Of a DNA stretch of 64,000 bases, positions 48,967-59,639 are shown one piece after another. How positions within the stretch are numbered: the first letter of the stretch is position 1; every line of letters starts with the position of its first letter. The translations under genes and the position numbers were made by a program. Location: NCBI GenBank assembly GCA_015059925.1, contig SUZL01000002.1:62001-126000 (forward strand). Direction: 5' to 3'. The notes below the pieces were generated by a model, which saw only the letters and a program-made list of their open reading frames with translations, was not told where the DNA came from and searched no databases. Origin of the DNA: Rikenellaceae bacterium (lineage in GTDB: Bacteria; Bacteroidota; Bacteroidia; Bacteroidales; Rikenellaceae).

Positions 48967-50418
48967 ATGAAACAGATTTACAAATACTTACTCGCGCTTT
49001 CGGTAGCCGCACTGACTGCCGCCTCATCAAGCGCGCAGCAGGCCACCACTCCGAGTGGCGTGGAACTCCAGAACATCGAGATGCGCCAGTCGGGTGATCG
49101 TCTGGTTGTGGATATGATAATGGATATGAGCCAGTTGCGCGTTCGTTCCAACCGCTCGTTACGCCTTACTCCAATCGTTACCAACGGCAATGAGATGGTG
49201 CAGTTGCCAGCCGTAATTATCGACGGTCGCCGCCGCCATATCGTACACGAGCGCCAGAAGAGCAACCTATATGAAAGCATCGACACCTACATCCGCCGCT
49301 ACAACCGCAAGGAGCAGATCGAGCAGTATGAGGTCAATCTCCCCTTCGAGAGTTGGATGGCCAACTCGGAGCTTGTGCTTCAGGAGGAGTGGTGCAGTTG
49401 CCACGATATGCCGCTGAGCGGAGATATGATGGCCATCGCGGCGCTCGAGAAGCCCGCACCCACACGTCCCGATCTCACGCAACAGAAGCCGCAGGCGACC
49501 TATATTATGCCCGAGCCAAAGTCCTCGGAGGCAACGTCGCAGTTGCAGGAGTTCGACATCTTCTTCCCGCTCAACAAGAGCCAGATCAGCGACACGTTTA
49601 TGGACAACAGCGCGCAGATAAAGAATCTCCACGCGGCACTCGCCGAGGGCGACATCAAGGCTATCCACATTATGGGTTACGCCTCACCCGATGGCCCCTA
49701 CAACTTCAATCGTTCGCTCGCAGCCAAACGTGCCGACGCGGTTCAGAAGTATCTCACGTCGGCTAATCTTCCGTCGGATATAAACATCGTAACAAACTCT
49801 GACGCAACCGATTGGAACGAGCTTAAGAAGATGCTCAGCGACAACAAGATCACCAATTGGCAGCAGATCGTATCGGTGATCGACGACAGCTCGATCCCCG
49901 CCGCCGAGAAGAACAACGCCATCCGCACGCGCTTCCCCGAGCAGTATGCGCTGATGCTCAAGAATTGGTATCCGCAGCTGCGCGTAACCGACATCAAGGT
50001 TGAGCACAAGCCGCAACAGCAGCTCACCGTCGCCGATGCAAAACGCATCGTGAAGGAGAATCCGCAGCAGCTCACGCTCGACGACATCTACCTGATCGCC
50101 ATCCGCTACGGTAAGGGTAGCAAGGAGTGGGACGAGTTGATTCTGCTGGCCGTCGAGAGCTATCCCCAGTCGGTCGAGGCACGCATCAATGCCGCCAACG
50201 TAGCTATGGCCAACGGCAACTACTCGCAGGCAGCCACTTACCTTCAGGGGCTCTCCGACAACATCCCCGAGGCGGCCAACTCGAAGGGTATTCTGGCTAT
50301 GGCCGAGGGCCGTTACGATCAGGCAATGGCACTCTTCCAGAAGGCACAGAGTGGGGGAGTGAGCGAGGCCACATACAACATCTCGCTGCTTAAACAATTA
50401 ATGAATTCACAGCAATAA
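48967..50418 (+). CDS. DUF3868 / OmpA-like domain protein
   Basis: Signal peptide, DUF3868-like N-half, OmpA-like FFPLNKSQI...IHIMGYASPDGPYNFNRSLAAKRADAVQKYL; ATG at 48967. Confidence 0.8.
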   Translation: MKQIYKYLLALSVAALTAASSSAQQATTPSGVELQNIEMRQSGDRLVVDMIMDMSQLRVRSNRSLRLTPIVTNGNEMVQLPAVIIDGRRRHIVHERQKSNLYESIDTYIRRYNRKEQIEQYEVNLPFESWMANSELVLQEEWCSCHDMPLSGDMMAIAALEKPAPTRPDLTQQKPQATYIMPEPKSSEATSQLQEFDIFFPLNKSQISDTFMDNSAQIKNLHAALAEGDIKAIHIMGYASPDGPYNFNRSLAAKRADAVQKYLTSANLPSDINIVTNSDATDWNELKKMLSDNKITNWQQIVSVIDDSSIPAAEKNNAIRTRFPEQYALMLKNWYPQLRVTDIKVEHKPQQQLTVADAKRIVKENPQQLTLDDIYLIAIRYGKGSKEWDELILLAVESYPQSVEARINAANVAMANGNYSQAATYLQGLSDNIPEAANSKGILAMAEGRYDQAMALFQKAQSGGVSEATYNISLLKQLMNSQQ

Positions 50419-50430
50419 AAAACCGCAAGG

Positions 50431-50462
50431 GTGCCAACACAGAAGTCGGCACCCTTAATTTT
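50431..50462 (+). terminator. Intrinsic terminator
   Basis: GGGTGCC...GGCACCC followed by TTAATTTTG. Confidence 0.65.
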
Positions 50463-50475
50463 GCGCAATCACACT

Positions 50476-50625
50476 ATGAAAAAATTTCTCTTCTACCTCC
50501 TTCGACAGCGCGTTATCTTCCTATTGCTTACGCTGTTACTGCTCGGCTCGTGCCACAAAGAGTACGACTCCACACCCGATAGGCGCGACTACTCCGACCT
50601 TCAGCGCAACCCCAGCACTCCCTAA
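50476..50625 (+). CDS. Small lipoprotein (49 aa)
   Basis: MKKFLFYLLRQRVIFLLLTLLLLGSCHKEYDSTPDRRDYSDLQRNPSTP; lipobox LLGSC. Confidence 0.5.
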   Translation: MKKFLFYLLRQRVIFLLLTLLLLGSCHKEYDSTPDRRDYSDLQRNPSTP

Positions 50626-50679
50626 CAAAAAAACGGCAGACCCCGCAATGGATCTGCCGTTATTCGTCTTTGCCATCAG

Positions 50680-52170
50680 TTACTCCCTTACGCAACGCAC
50701 CTGCATACCGTTGGCGCGATACATCTGCTTCGTGGGCTCATAGCGGTTGTTCACCGCACGCGTGGTGTTCAAATCAAAGAAGAGCGACGTTGCCGACTCC
50801 GAGCCGGCGCCCGCAGTCCAATAATATCCCGTCCACGGCATCGGATTATGCTCATAGCCGTAATTATTCACGTTGGTCAGCACACCATTCTCGAAGCTAC
50901 GACGGCCCGCGCCGGGCAGGAACATCCTAACACCCGTAGCCTTATCCACGATGTGCCAGCCATTCATATCCCTCACATCCACCATTGCGGCAAGATCCTC
51001 TTCCTCAGCAATATCAAACGCCTCAAACACACCGCCATCGGGCACACGCCAACCCTTCGGGCAGGGGTCGTTCACGCTCTTCTTCGACGACGACCACAAC
51101 GAGTTATCGTGCGACGAATAGATCCAATCGTAACCATTATCGGCCGAGCCGAGAACATAGCTCATCGGGTGTGCCACCGCATATTCGTATGTTCCAATGC
51201 CCGCCTCATCGCTATCGGCACCTACATAATCAAATACGATATTCGCACCTCTTGCCGAATATACCAGCTGATCGGAGTTGCTCGAGAACTTATAGTCATA
51301 GGGGCGTACAAACGGATCCTTACGTCCCCACTGATAGTAAAGTCCTATCGAACGATAGATATCTGTCATCTTCTTCGAGCCATCGCCATTGTGATATGCG
51401 CCGAGATTGCGATTCATAAACGTACCTTCCGACGTAGTGATAGCGTTCTGCGCAGGATCCGAACCCGTGAGCCACAAGTGCCAGCTCCAGATCACATTGC
51501 CGCTCTCATCGTAAGCCGCCACAACAGCATTTCCGTCTGCGATGCGGGCACCTACAACCTCACCATCCTCATCCGTAACATCCTCGTGTCCAACGTAGAA
51601 GGTGAATTTACCCGTCTCTGAGTCGTAGCTGCTGAAATTAACCAAACCCACGCCACTCTGCCACATCACCGATGCCGATGCGGGCTTGATTCGCGTGTCG
51701 CTCTCGCCGACGTGCGTCAGGTCGATGACATAGCGCGTATCCTCCTGCGTGAGGATGTAGCTGTTCGAGTACTGATCCGAGAGATCGATCTGACGGTTAA
51801 GCAATGACAGATACGACGAAGCCGTAACCGACGTACCAGCAGCCGTATAACCAATCAGCACCAGCTCTCCATTCTCGGCGATATGCTTACCCTCGCTCGC
51901 AAACGACGCGGGCGAAGTGATGGTGATAATCTTATTCATAATATCCACATTATCGACCTTCCAACCCAACGGGCTCGACGAGACGGAGATACTCGTGATA
52001 TTGCTCGACGTGAATGGCACCTCGATTGTCTTACCAAACTCTGTTACGATCTGTCCGGGCATATTGAACTCGAGAAGATACTTCTCATCCTTCGTACACG
52101 ACCAGAAACCCATAACACAAACAGCGACAACCGCGGCCATCGTGAAAATTGCTCGAAAGAGATTTTTCAT
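50680..52170 (-). CDS. FISUMP/fimbrillin-associated-like lipoprotein
   Basis: Lipobox GFWSC; GTFMNRNLGAYHN...GLYYQWGRKDPF...CPKGWRVPDG typical of FISUMP-type C-domains. Confidence 0.65.
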   Translation of the reverse strand: MKNLFRAIFTMAAVVAVCVMGFWSCTKDEKYLLEFNMPGQIVTEFGKTIEVPFTSSNITSISVSSSPLGWKVDNVDIMNKIITITSPASFASEGKHIAENGELVLIGYTAAGTSVTASSYLSLLNRQIDLSDQYSNSYILTQEDTRYVIDLTHVGESDTRIKPASASVMWQSGVGLVNFSSYDSETGKFTFYVGHEDVTDEDGEVVGARIADGNAVVAAYDESGNVIWSWHLWLTGSDPAQNAITTSEGTFMNRNLGAYHNGDGSKKMTDIYRSIGLYYQWGRKDPFVRPYDYKFSSNSDQLVYSARGANIVFDYVGADSDEAGIGTYEYAVAHPMSYVLGSADNGYDWIYSSHDNSLWSSSKKSVNDPCPKGWRVPDGGVFEAFDIAEEEDLAAMVDVRDMNGWHIVDKATGVRMFLPGAGRRSFENGVLTNVNNYGYEHNPMPWTGYYWTAGAGSESATSLFFDLNTTRAVNNRYEPTKQMYRANGMQVRCVRE

Positions 52171-52344
52171 ATAATGAACTTTTCTAAATTCGTTTCCAAA
52201 ATATCTGCAAATATACCAAAAACCTGCGATTTTCGTGCAACTAATCCTTAATTATTTCATCCGCAGGGATAATTCACACCAATTAGTAAACGTATCAGTC
52301 CATTTTTTATTATTCCTGCGGCGTTTTTCTCCGCATTTTACACA

Positions 52345-52380
52345 AAAAAAAGGGTTGCTCCGCAGAACAACCCCCATTTT
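52345..52380 (-). terminator. Intrinsic terminator
   Basis: - strand GGGGGTTGTTCTGCGGAGCAACCCTTTTTTTT. Confidence 0.8.
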
Positions 52381-52394
52381 CATATTAGCCTAAA

Positions 52395-54227
52395 CTACTT
52401 ATACATATCAAGCACAAGAACCTCCTTCGCGGCCATCGTGAGCTTGTCGCCCAGCTGCACTGTGCGCTGCGTGGTTACATCCACACCTCGCGTCTGGCCC
52501 TTGATTGACTCCGCGTAGCGCGCCAAATCGATCGTAACCTCCTTGTTAGCGCCGTTGATGAAGACCATCACGTTCCTATCTCCCAGATAGCGCTCATATA
52601 CATAGACACCCTCCTGCGGAACGTAGTGTTTCATCTCGCCATCCGAAATCACACGATTACCCTGACGCCACTTCAGCAGCTTGCTCATATACGTCCACGC
52701 CTCATTCTGCATTGCCGAGCGTCCCTCGGGCGTAAACCAGCTGGTCTTATCACCGGGCCAACCGCCGGGGACATCCAGACGCACGTTACCATCACCACCC
52801 GGGCTGCTTGTCGAGCCATTCATCAGCATCTCATATCCGTAATATACCTGCGGCGTACCCGTGATGGTCAGCAGGAACGCAGTACCCTGCTTGAAGGCAT
52901 CCAGATTCTCGGGCGCTGTGCGCAGGAATCGGCTGGTGTCGTGATTCTCAAGGAAGCGCAGCAGATTCTTCACATCGGCATAGACAAAGTCGTAGGCCAA
53001 GTGGTCGTAAAGTCGGTTCATACTACCCATCTCCGACTTATCGTTGAACACATCGCTGGCCATACCCATCAGCGCGAAGTCCATAACCGACTTCAGATAG
53101 GTATTACGCTTGTTGAGCGGGCTATCCTTCTGCCACCACGAAGTACCGATGGCGTGCTCGGTCCACACCTCACCCACAATATTGAACTGCGGATACTCCG
53201 CCATAACGTCCAGGTTCCACTGACGCATCATCTCGTAATCGGCATAAGGGTAGGTATCCTGACGAATCGCATCGATGCGCGCATACTCAATCCACCAGAT
53301 CGTGTTCTGAATAAGGTAGCGCGCGATATGGGGATTTGCCTGATTGATATCGACGTGGAAACCCGAATACTTCATCACATCCGTATCATAATCAGACGCA
53401 TATGGATCGTAGAATACTGACTTCTGATGATTACCACGCGGCGAGGGGCTCTCGTTGATCCAATCCTTTGCCGGCGGATCCAGCACCCAAGGATGGAGAG
53501 GGCCAATGTGGTTGAAGATGATATCCATCACCACGCGCAAACCCTTCTCGTGCGCCTTCTCGATCAGACGGCAGTAATCCTCATTGCCACCCAGACGGCG
53601 ATCGACGTGATACATATCGGTCGAGAAGTAGCCGTGATACGATCCACCACGGGCATCGTTCTCCAGCACGGGGTTGAGCCAAATTGCCGTAACACCCAGA
53701 TCCACAAGGTAATCCAAGTGATCCTCAATACCCTTCAAATCGCCACCGTGACGTGCCAAGAACTTCGAGCGGTCGATCTGATACTCGGCGCTCATCGGCA
53801 CCTGATCATTCGAGGGATCGCCATTGGCAAAGCGGTCGGGCATCACCAGATAGAGCACATCCGAAGAGTCATAACCCTGAATATCATCGGTCGAAGGACG
53901 GCGCTGCTTGAGCTCATACGAATATACCATCTGCTTCTTGCCGTCGCGGAATGTAATGTCGAACGTGCCGGGCTTGGCGTTCTCTACGTCGAGATAGAGA
54001 ATCATATAATTAGGGCTCTCAAACGTATTGATGCTCTTGATTTTAACATTTTCATCAGCAATCGAGGGGCGGTACGATGCAATATCCTTTCCATAGACCA
54101 TCAACTGCAACTCGGGATTCTTCATTCCCGCCCACCAGAACAACGGCTCCACGCGGTCGATGGTCTGCGCGAAGGCCGTAGAGAGTGTCAGCACCGCAAG
54201 TGCCAACAACAAAGTGAATTTTTTCAT
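52395..54227 (-). CDS. GH13 cyclomaltodextrinase/neopullulanase-like enzyme (SusA-like), secreted
   Basis: Signal peptide; VMDIIFNHIG, RIDAIRQDTYP, VGEVWTE, FLENHDTSRF. Confidence 0.9.
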   Translation of the reverse strand: MKKFTLLLALAVLTLSTAFAQTIDRVEPLFWWAGMKNPELQLMVYGKDIASYRPSIADENVKIKSINTFESPNYMILYLDVENAKPGTFDITFRDGKKQMVYSYELKQRRPSTDDIQGYDSSDVLYLVMPDRFANGDPSNDQVPMSAEYQIDRSKFLARHGGDLKGIEDHLDYLVDLGVTAIWLNPVLENDARGGSYHGYFSTDMYHVDRRLGGNEDYCRLIEKAHEKGLRVVMDIIFNHIGPLHPWVLDPPAKDWINESPSPRGNHQKSVFYDPYASDYDTDVMKYSGFHVDINQANPHIARYLIQNTIWWIEYARIDAIRQDTYPYADYEMMRQWNLDVMAEYPQFNIVGEVWTEHAIGTSWWQKDSPLNKRNTYLKSVMDFALMGMASDVFNDKSEMGSMNRLYDHLAYDFVYADVKNLLRFLENHDTSRFLRTAPENLDAFKQGTAFLLTITGTPQVYYGYEMLMNGSTSSPGGDGNVRLDVPGGWPGDKTSWFTPEGRSAMQNEAWTYMSKLLKWRQGNRVISDGEMKHYVPQEGVYVYERYLGDRNVMVFINGANKEVTIDLARYAESIKGQTRGVDVTTQRTVQLGDKLTMAAKEVLVLDMYK

Positions 54228-54282
54228 CTTAAAAAATAGTAATAGGTATTCTTATTAAAACTTGTCGATACTATAACGCAAA

Positions 54283-55257
54283 TTATTTCTTATCATTGCG
54301 TGCAATGGTGTCGCGCATCTGCGTATCGGCCATAATATTCTTCATCTTGTAGTAATCCATCACACCCAAATTACCATTACGGAACGCCTCAGCCATCGCC
54401 AACGGTACCTCGGCCTCGGCCAGAATCACCTTCGCGCGCGCATCCTGCGCCTTAGCACGATTCTCCTGCTCCAAAGCCACAGCCATAGCGCGACGCTCCT
54501 CGGCCTTAGCCTGTGCGATATTCTTGTCGGCATCTGCCTGATCCATCTGCAGTTGCGCACCGATATTCTTTCCTACGTCAATATCGGCAATATCGATCGA
54601 AAGAATCTCGAACGCCGTACCTGCATCCAAACCCTTCTCCAGCACCACGCGCGAGATTGAGTCGGGATTTTCCAGCACAATCTTATGCGAATCTGCCGAT
54701 CCGATTGACGACACGATACCCTCACCCACACGCGCCAGCACGGTCTCCTCGCCCGCACCGCCGACCAACTGCTTGATGTTGGCACGAACGGTAACGCGCG
54801 CCTTAGCGATAAGTTGAATACCATCCTTGGCCACAGCCGCTACGGGAGGCGTATTGATAACCTTCGGATTTACAGACATCTGCACCGCCTCGAACACATC
54901 ACGACCAGCCAGATCGATCGCCGTCGCCATCTTGAAATCGAGGTTTATGTTAGCCTTCTGTGCCGACACCAGAGCGTGTACCACATTGGTAACATTACCG
55001 CCTGCCAGATAGTGCGCCTCAAGCTCGTTAGCGTCAAGACTCAGGCCCGCCTTCGTACCCTCGATCATCGACGATACGATCACTCCGGGCGGCACTCTAC
55101 GCCAACGCATCAGAAAGAGCTGCAAAAGATTGATCTTGACACCCGACACCAAAGCCGAGAACCACAATCCCACGGGGATAAAATAGAATATAATCCAAAT
55201 GGCAATAAACGCCAAAACAACCACTATTGCCGAAAATCCAATCTGATACTCCTCCAT
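54283..55257 (-). CDS. floA: Flotillin-like protein FloA
   Basis: [46 protein letters not shown]; long C-terminal coiled region. Confidence 0.93.
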   Translation of the reverse strand: MEEYQIGFSAIVVVLAFIAIWIIFYFIPVGLWFSALVSGVKINLLQLFLMRWRRVPPGVIVSSMIEGTKAGLSLDANELEAHYLAGGNVTNVVHALVSAQKANINLDFKMATAIDLAGRDVFEAVQMSVNPKVINTPPVAAVAKDGIQLIAKARVTVRANIKQLVGGAGEETVLARVGEGIVSSIGSADSHKIVLENPDSISRVVLEKGLDAGTAFEILSIDIADIDVGKNIGAQLQMDQADADKNIAQAKAEERRAMAVALEQENRAKAQDARAKVILAEAEVPLAMAEAFRNGNLGVMDYYKMKNIMADTQMRDTIARNDKK

Positions 55258-55300
55258 AATTGTATGTTTTATAATTATTTATTTTATTTTATCTCAAGCA

Positions 55301-55765
55301 TTACTTCTCTACACGCTTCACCCTCACGGTAAAGTTCTCGAAGCCTACGACCTCAACCTCCGATCGCTGATCGACGTACGCATCCACCGACTTTGCCTCG
55401 TAGATCTTACCCTCAATCTCCACCTTACCCATCGGCGAGAGACGCGAGAGAGCCACACCCTTTTGGCCGACCTTCAGTTCCACCTCAGGCGAATCCATAC
55501 TCTGCCCCACAACCTTGTCCTTCAGCGCAAATCGCTGCCACGTCTTGGCACGAAGCGAGATGATGGTAGCCACGAGCGAGAGAATCAATATCACACCGAT
55601 CGTGATAGCTCCACCCACGATTCCGTAGCGCACAAAAGCCATATACGCCGCCGCGCCATAGCTCGACAGAGCCAACAACACGCCTAACGTCACGCCCGGC
55701 AGAAAAACCAGCTCGGCGACCAAGAAAAACACGCCCAACAATACCAAAAGAATAATAACTCCCAT
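55301..55765 (-). CDS. NfeD family protein
   Basis: TM segments plus OB-fold KVGQKGVALSRLSPMGKVEIEGKIYEAKSVDAYVDQRSEVEVVG; adjacent to floA. Confidence 0.9.
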   Translation of the reverse strand: MGVIILLVLLGVFFLVAELVFLPGVTLGVLLALSSYGAAAYMAFVRYGIVGGAITIGVILILSLVATIISLRAKTWQRFALKDKVVGQSMDSPEVELKVGQKGVALSRLSPMGKVEIEGKIYEAKSVDAYVDQRSEVEVVGFENFTVRVKRVEK

Positions 55766-55793
55766 AACGGTTACATTATTGTTTTACAACTCT

Positions 55794-57332
55794 TTACTCC
55801 TCTTCTTCCTCCTCGGCCTGCAACTCCTCCACATCCACCGAGAGGCTCTCATTGCTCTTCACAATGGCCTGCGCCACACGCTCGGCCATAGCGCGGCTGG
55901 CGAACATTCCCACCGCGAAGCTATCCTCCGCCAGACGCGAAAGCTGGCAGTCAGGCGCCATCGTCTCAATCACATCGCGCACACTATCATCCAACGTGCC
56001 ACCGCTGATCATCAGTCGGAACGAAACCGAGCCCGCCTCCGACAGATTGGTCTTATATCCGTCGCACCACTCAACAATCTGCGGGTTGCGGAATCCCTTC
56101 TTCTTCATCACCTCAACAGCCTTCTCTGCCTCCGAACGGGTGCGGAAACCTCCCGCATAGTAGCTGAATCGTCCATCCTCCAGAGTCTCCACGCACAACG
56201 GCGCCGCCCCTCGGAAAATCGACACAGCCTGCTTATACTTGTACGTTCCCATCAAGATGCGGTAGATCGTACCATACTCATACACAATGCAATCGGGCAC
56301 AGGATTTGAGTTCGTATAGGGACTACGCTGATGGAACTCGATGGCCTGATAATCAACAAACGAGCGTCGCTCAACATCGATCTTTGCCAGACGGTAATCA
56401 ATCTGTCGCACATCGCGCGAAGCGGCCGACAACGAGTCGATCGACGAAGTAAGGTTCAGCAGCTTAGCCACATAGGTCTCGTAATTAAGGATAATCGGCT
56501 TCTGCAAACGATAGTCGGCCAGCGGCTCCGACACGCAGTTATCCACCGACAGCAACTTCTCCTGCTGCGCCTCTGAGAGCATCGCCTCGGTCAGCTCGAG
56601 AATATCCTCGCGTCCCTCCTTCTCGAGGAAGTAGGCATAAACGTAACTCTTCTGATCGTAAATCTCACTCCACGCCTCCGACAGATCGCGCTCGAGCGTC
56701 GTATTCTCGTCTATAACAACCGCCAACTCGCCATACACAGCCTCGGCATCTGCCTCCGTTCGCGCCTGCACATAACGGTTATACATCTCCTTGATCTTGG
56801 CGTAGTTAGCCACATAACTCTTCGCCTTCTCGTTGGCACTCTGCTCCTTGGCCTGCACAGCCATCAGTGCATCGTAATCCTCCTTAACCAGGCTCTTGCG
56901 GAAATATTCGTTCGTAAATATCGACCCCGACACCTGTGCCGCCGCACCTCCGATGTTACCCATCGACGCGAGGACGTGCTCCTGCTCGATGGCATTGATC
57001 TGATCGACGAGCTTAATCATCTGCGTTCGCATCGACAGCACCTCGCCCTCGGCATCGGTCAGCACCATCAGCAACGAATCACCCTTCACCTGCGCAAGCG
57101 AATCGCGCAACTCGGCATTGCGGCTGATCTCGCCGCGCAGATCACGGATCGCACCCATCAGCGAGTCGCTCTTCTGACGCAACTGCGCATCGCTACGCAA
57201 CAGCGACATATAGTTACTATTATTCTCCAGCGCCTGCACTCTCACCACCACATCCTGTTGGGCCTGTGCCGCCACAACACTCACAACGGCCAGAAACAGA
57301 CCTGCGACAATATTTTTTCCTTGTTTTATCAT
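55794..57332 (-). CDS. SPOR-like domain secreted protein
   Basis: Signal peptide; repeated SPOR-like FRTRSEAEKAVEVMKKKGFRNPQIVEW and FASRAMAERVAQAIVKS; poly-Glu end. Confidence 0.65.
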   Translation of the reverse strand: MIKQGKNIVAGLFLAVVSVVAAQAQQDVVVRVQALENNSNYMSLLRSDAQLRQKSDSLMGAIRDLRGEISRNAELRDSLAQVKGDSLLMVLTDAEGEVLSMRTQMIKLVDQINAIEQEHVLASMGNIGGAAAQVSGSIFTNEYFRKSLVKEDYDALMAVQAKEQSANEKAKSYVANYAKIKEMYNRYVQARTEADAEAVYGELAVVIDENTTLERDLSEAWSEIYDQKSYVYAYFLEKEGREDILELTEAMLSEAQQEKLLSVDNCVSEPLADYRLQKPIILNYETYVAKLLNLTSSIDSLSAASRDVRQIDYRLAKIDVERRSFVDYQAIEFHQRSPYTNSNPVPDCIVYEYGTIYRILMGTYKYKQAVSIFRGAAPLCVETLEDGRFSYYAGGFRTRSEAEKAVEVMKKKGFRNPQIVEWCDGYKTNLSEAGSVSFRLMISGGTLDDSVRDVIETMAPDCQLSRLAEDSFAVGMFASRAMAERVAQAIVKSNESLSVDVEELQAEEEEEE

Positions 57333-58783
57333 CTCCACCAACGAATAAAGAAAAGTTGAATCAATCCAAATATCTCAAGACGGCCGAACATCATCAGCAA
57401 CGTCTGGTTCATCTTCAATATTGCGGGCATCGACGAATAGTTATCCATCGTACCCACCTCGCCAAAGCCCGGACCTACGTTACTCGCGCACGCCACCGAA
57501 GCCGAAAATCCCGTCAGCAGATCGCATCCGAACATCGTATTTACGAACGCACCCACCAGAATCAGCAACATATAGGCAACGATATAGACCATCACCGAAT
57601 TGAGCAGATTCTTATCCTGCGGCACGCCATCGACCTTGGTACGAATCACCGCATTGGGGTGCTGCTGCGAGTTGAGTCTATTGCGCAACATCTTAAGTGC
57701 CAGCAACAGACGATCCATCTTCATACCTCCCGACGTCGATCCCGCACAAGCGCAGACCACCGAGCAGAAGATCAGTATCATTATAGCAAACGAGGTCCAA
57801 GTGTTACAATCGGCCGTTGCAAATCCCGTCGTTGTGATGAGCGACACGGTGTGGAACAGCGCACTGCGCATCGACGCAAAGATGTTGGGATATATATCTG
57901 CCATCCAAAGACTTATACCAATCAGCAGAGCCGACACTCCAATCACCGCAAAGTACGTTCGCGCGATCTCCGAGCGGAATATATTATTTCGCTGGCGACG
58001 CAACGTAGCGAATATCAATCCGAAATGAAGTCCTGCCATTATCATAGCAAATATCAGCACCAGCTCCACACTTAGCGAGTCATACCATCCGATACTGAGG
58101 TTTTTCGTAGAAAATCCGCACGTTCCGCAAGCCGACATCGCGTGGCACACCGAGTCGAACCACGTCATTCCGCACAACTTGAGCAGCAGGGTAGTAACCA
58201 CCGTCAATCCCACATACACCGAAAGCACGATACGCACAACGGTCGGCGTGCGGTAGAGATTGAAATTATCCTTCGCCAGCGACGAGAGCTCGAAATTTGA
58301 GAGCATCATCTTACTCTTTCCGATCGCGGGCAGAATCACAAGGGCAAACATCACAACGCCGATACCTCCAATCCAGCAAGTAGCCATACGCCAGAAGAGC
58401 AATCCGCGCGGCAGTGCCTCGATATCGTTCAGGATAGAGGCTCCCGTAGTGGTAAATCCCGACACGCTCTCAAACCACGCATTCACTAATGTAAACTCGC
58501 CTCCCCACATCAGGTAGGGGAACATACCCACAACGCTGGCCACCACCCAAGCGCCCACCACGATGCAGTATGCCTCCTTCTGCGAGATACGATCCGTTCG
58601 CGGTACGAAGATCAGCGGGAAACAACCCATCAGCAGCGTCAGCAGCGACGACATAATGAGTGGGGTATAGGCCGAATCGACATTGCTAACGTACGAGATA
58701 CCGGCCGACGCGAGCATAAATGCCGCCAATACCAGCAGCACCATACCAATGTATCTTATAACCACGCTATACCTCATACTCAA
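57329..58783 (-). CDS. trkH: TrkH family potassium uptake protein
   Basis: Membrane protein with selectivity-type segments ESVSGFTTTGAS, SACGTCGFSTKN, LITTTGFATADC. Confidence 0.92.
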   Translation of the reverse strand: MSMRYSVVIRYIGMVLLVLAAFMLASAGISYVSNVDSAYTPLIMSSLLTLLMGCFPLIFVPRTDRISQKEAYCIVVGAWVVASVVGMFPYLMWGGEFTLVNAWFESVSGFTTTGASILNDIEALPRGLLFWRMATCWIGGIGVVMFALVILPAIGKSKMMLSNFELSSLAKDNFNLYRTPTVVRIVLSVYVGLTVVTTLLLKLCGMTWFDSVCHAMSACGTCGFSTKNLSIGWYDSLSVELVLIFAMIMAGLHFGLIFATLRRQRNNIFRSEIARTYFAVIGVSALLIGISLWMADIYPNIFASMRSALFHTVSLITTTGFATADCNTWTSFAIMILIFCSVVCACAGSTSGGMKMDRLLLALKMLRNRLNSQQHPNAVIRTKVDGVPQDKNLLNSVMVYIVAYMLLILVGAFVNTMFGCDLLTGFSASVACASNVGPGFGEVGTMDNYSSMPAILKMNQTLLMMFGRLEIFGLIQLFFIRWWR

Positions 58784-58792
58784 CCACTTACG

Positions 58793-59587
58793 TTATTTTG
58801 TCATCTTGACATTGTTGGTTACCGATTCGATCTTATCCCTCAGCTCGGCCATCTCATCGCGACACTCCGACTTCACGGAGAAGGGTAGTTTATAGCGCAT
58901 CCAATCGCCCAGACTGCGATTCATCTCGACGATCGGCTTCACGGCATAAATCATTATGAAGTAGTAGAACATCAGCAGAATGACGATCATCACCACGAGC
59001 GAAATAAAGACGGGCGTTACGGCGCGATAGGCATTTCGGCTGAGTCGCTCGGCACGAGGCGAGAGCGAGTTTTGTGCGTGTGTCAGCACATCCAAGATCT
59101 GGTTGCTGGTCGTATTATAGACCGGAAGATACTCATTATCATACCATTGGCGGCCATCAAACTCCACCGCGCGCAACGTATCAGCCATAATGCCCTGCTC
59201 CACGCTACCACTCTCAAAGAGCTGTTCCACGATGCTATCCAACCTTGTGGCCGACGCGTCAAGCTCGTCAAACAACCCATCTGCCGAAGCTGATGTCTCG
59301 GCTCGGGCCTGCGAGATTTTGTCGGCAAAACTCTTGTAACGCACACGGCACGAATCGGCGTACGACGTATCGTGCAGAACGGCATAACGAATCACGGCGC
59401 GATCGTGCGAACGAATTGCGTCGAGCATACCTTCCGTTAGTTCAATACCTTTGCGGTTGCTGCTCAGGATGGCGTCAATATCGACACTCATATGGTTGAG
59501 CTCGAACAGCGACACCAAACCCGAGAAAAAGAGGAGCACTACGATGCTCAAAAAACCTATCGAGATTCTCTTGCGAATACCGGTCAT
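58793..59587 (-). CDS. Four-helix-bundle/HAMP sensor module without output domain
   Basis: TM-4HB-TM-HAMP architecture, 264 aa, no kinase, GGDEF or MCP signalling domain. Confidence 0.75.
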   Translation of the reverse strand: MTGIRKRISIGFLSIVVLLFFSGLVSLFELNHMSVDIDAILSSNRKGIELTEGMLDAIRSHDRAVIRYAVLHDTSYADSCRVRYKSFADKISQARAETSASADGLFDELDASATRLDSIVEQLFESGSVEQGIMADTLRAVEFDGRQWYDNEYLPVYNTTSNQILDVLTHAQNSLSPRAERLSRNAYRAVTPVFISLVVMIVILLMFYYFIMIYAVKPIVEMNRSLGDWMRYKLPFSVKSECRDEMAELRDKIESVTNNVKMTK

Positions 59588-59592
59588 AATAA

Positions 59593-59639
59593 AATTATTG
59601 CTATATAGTAAGCCTAATCACGCAAATATAGCAATAATT
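59593..59639. repeat. Perfect 14-bp inverted repeat around the sensor-trkH promoter
   Basis: AATTATTGCTATAT(59593-59606) and ATATAGCAATAATT(59626-59639), 19-bp spacer; - strand -7 box TATATTTGC lies at the right arm/spacer. Confidence 0.75.

Noticed and set aside
59593-59639. Inverted repeat considered as a phase-variable invertible promoter
   Set aside because: Spacer is only 19 bp and no recombinase gene is nearby; an operator-type element is more likely.
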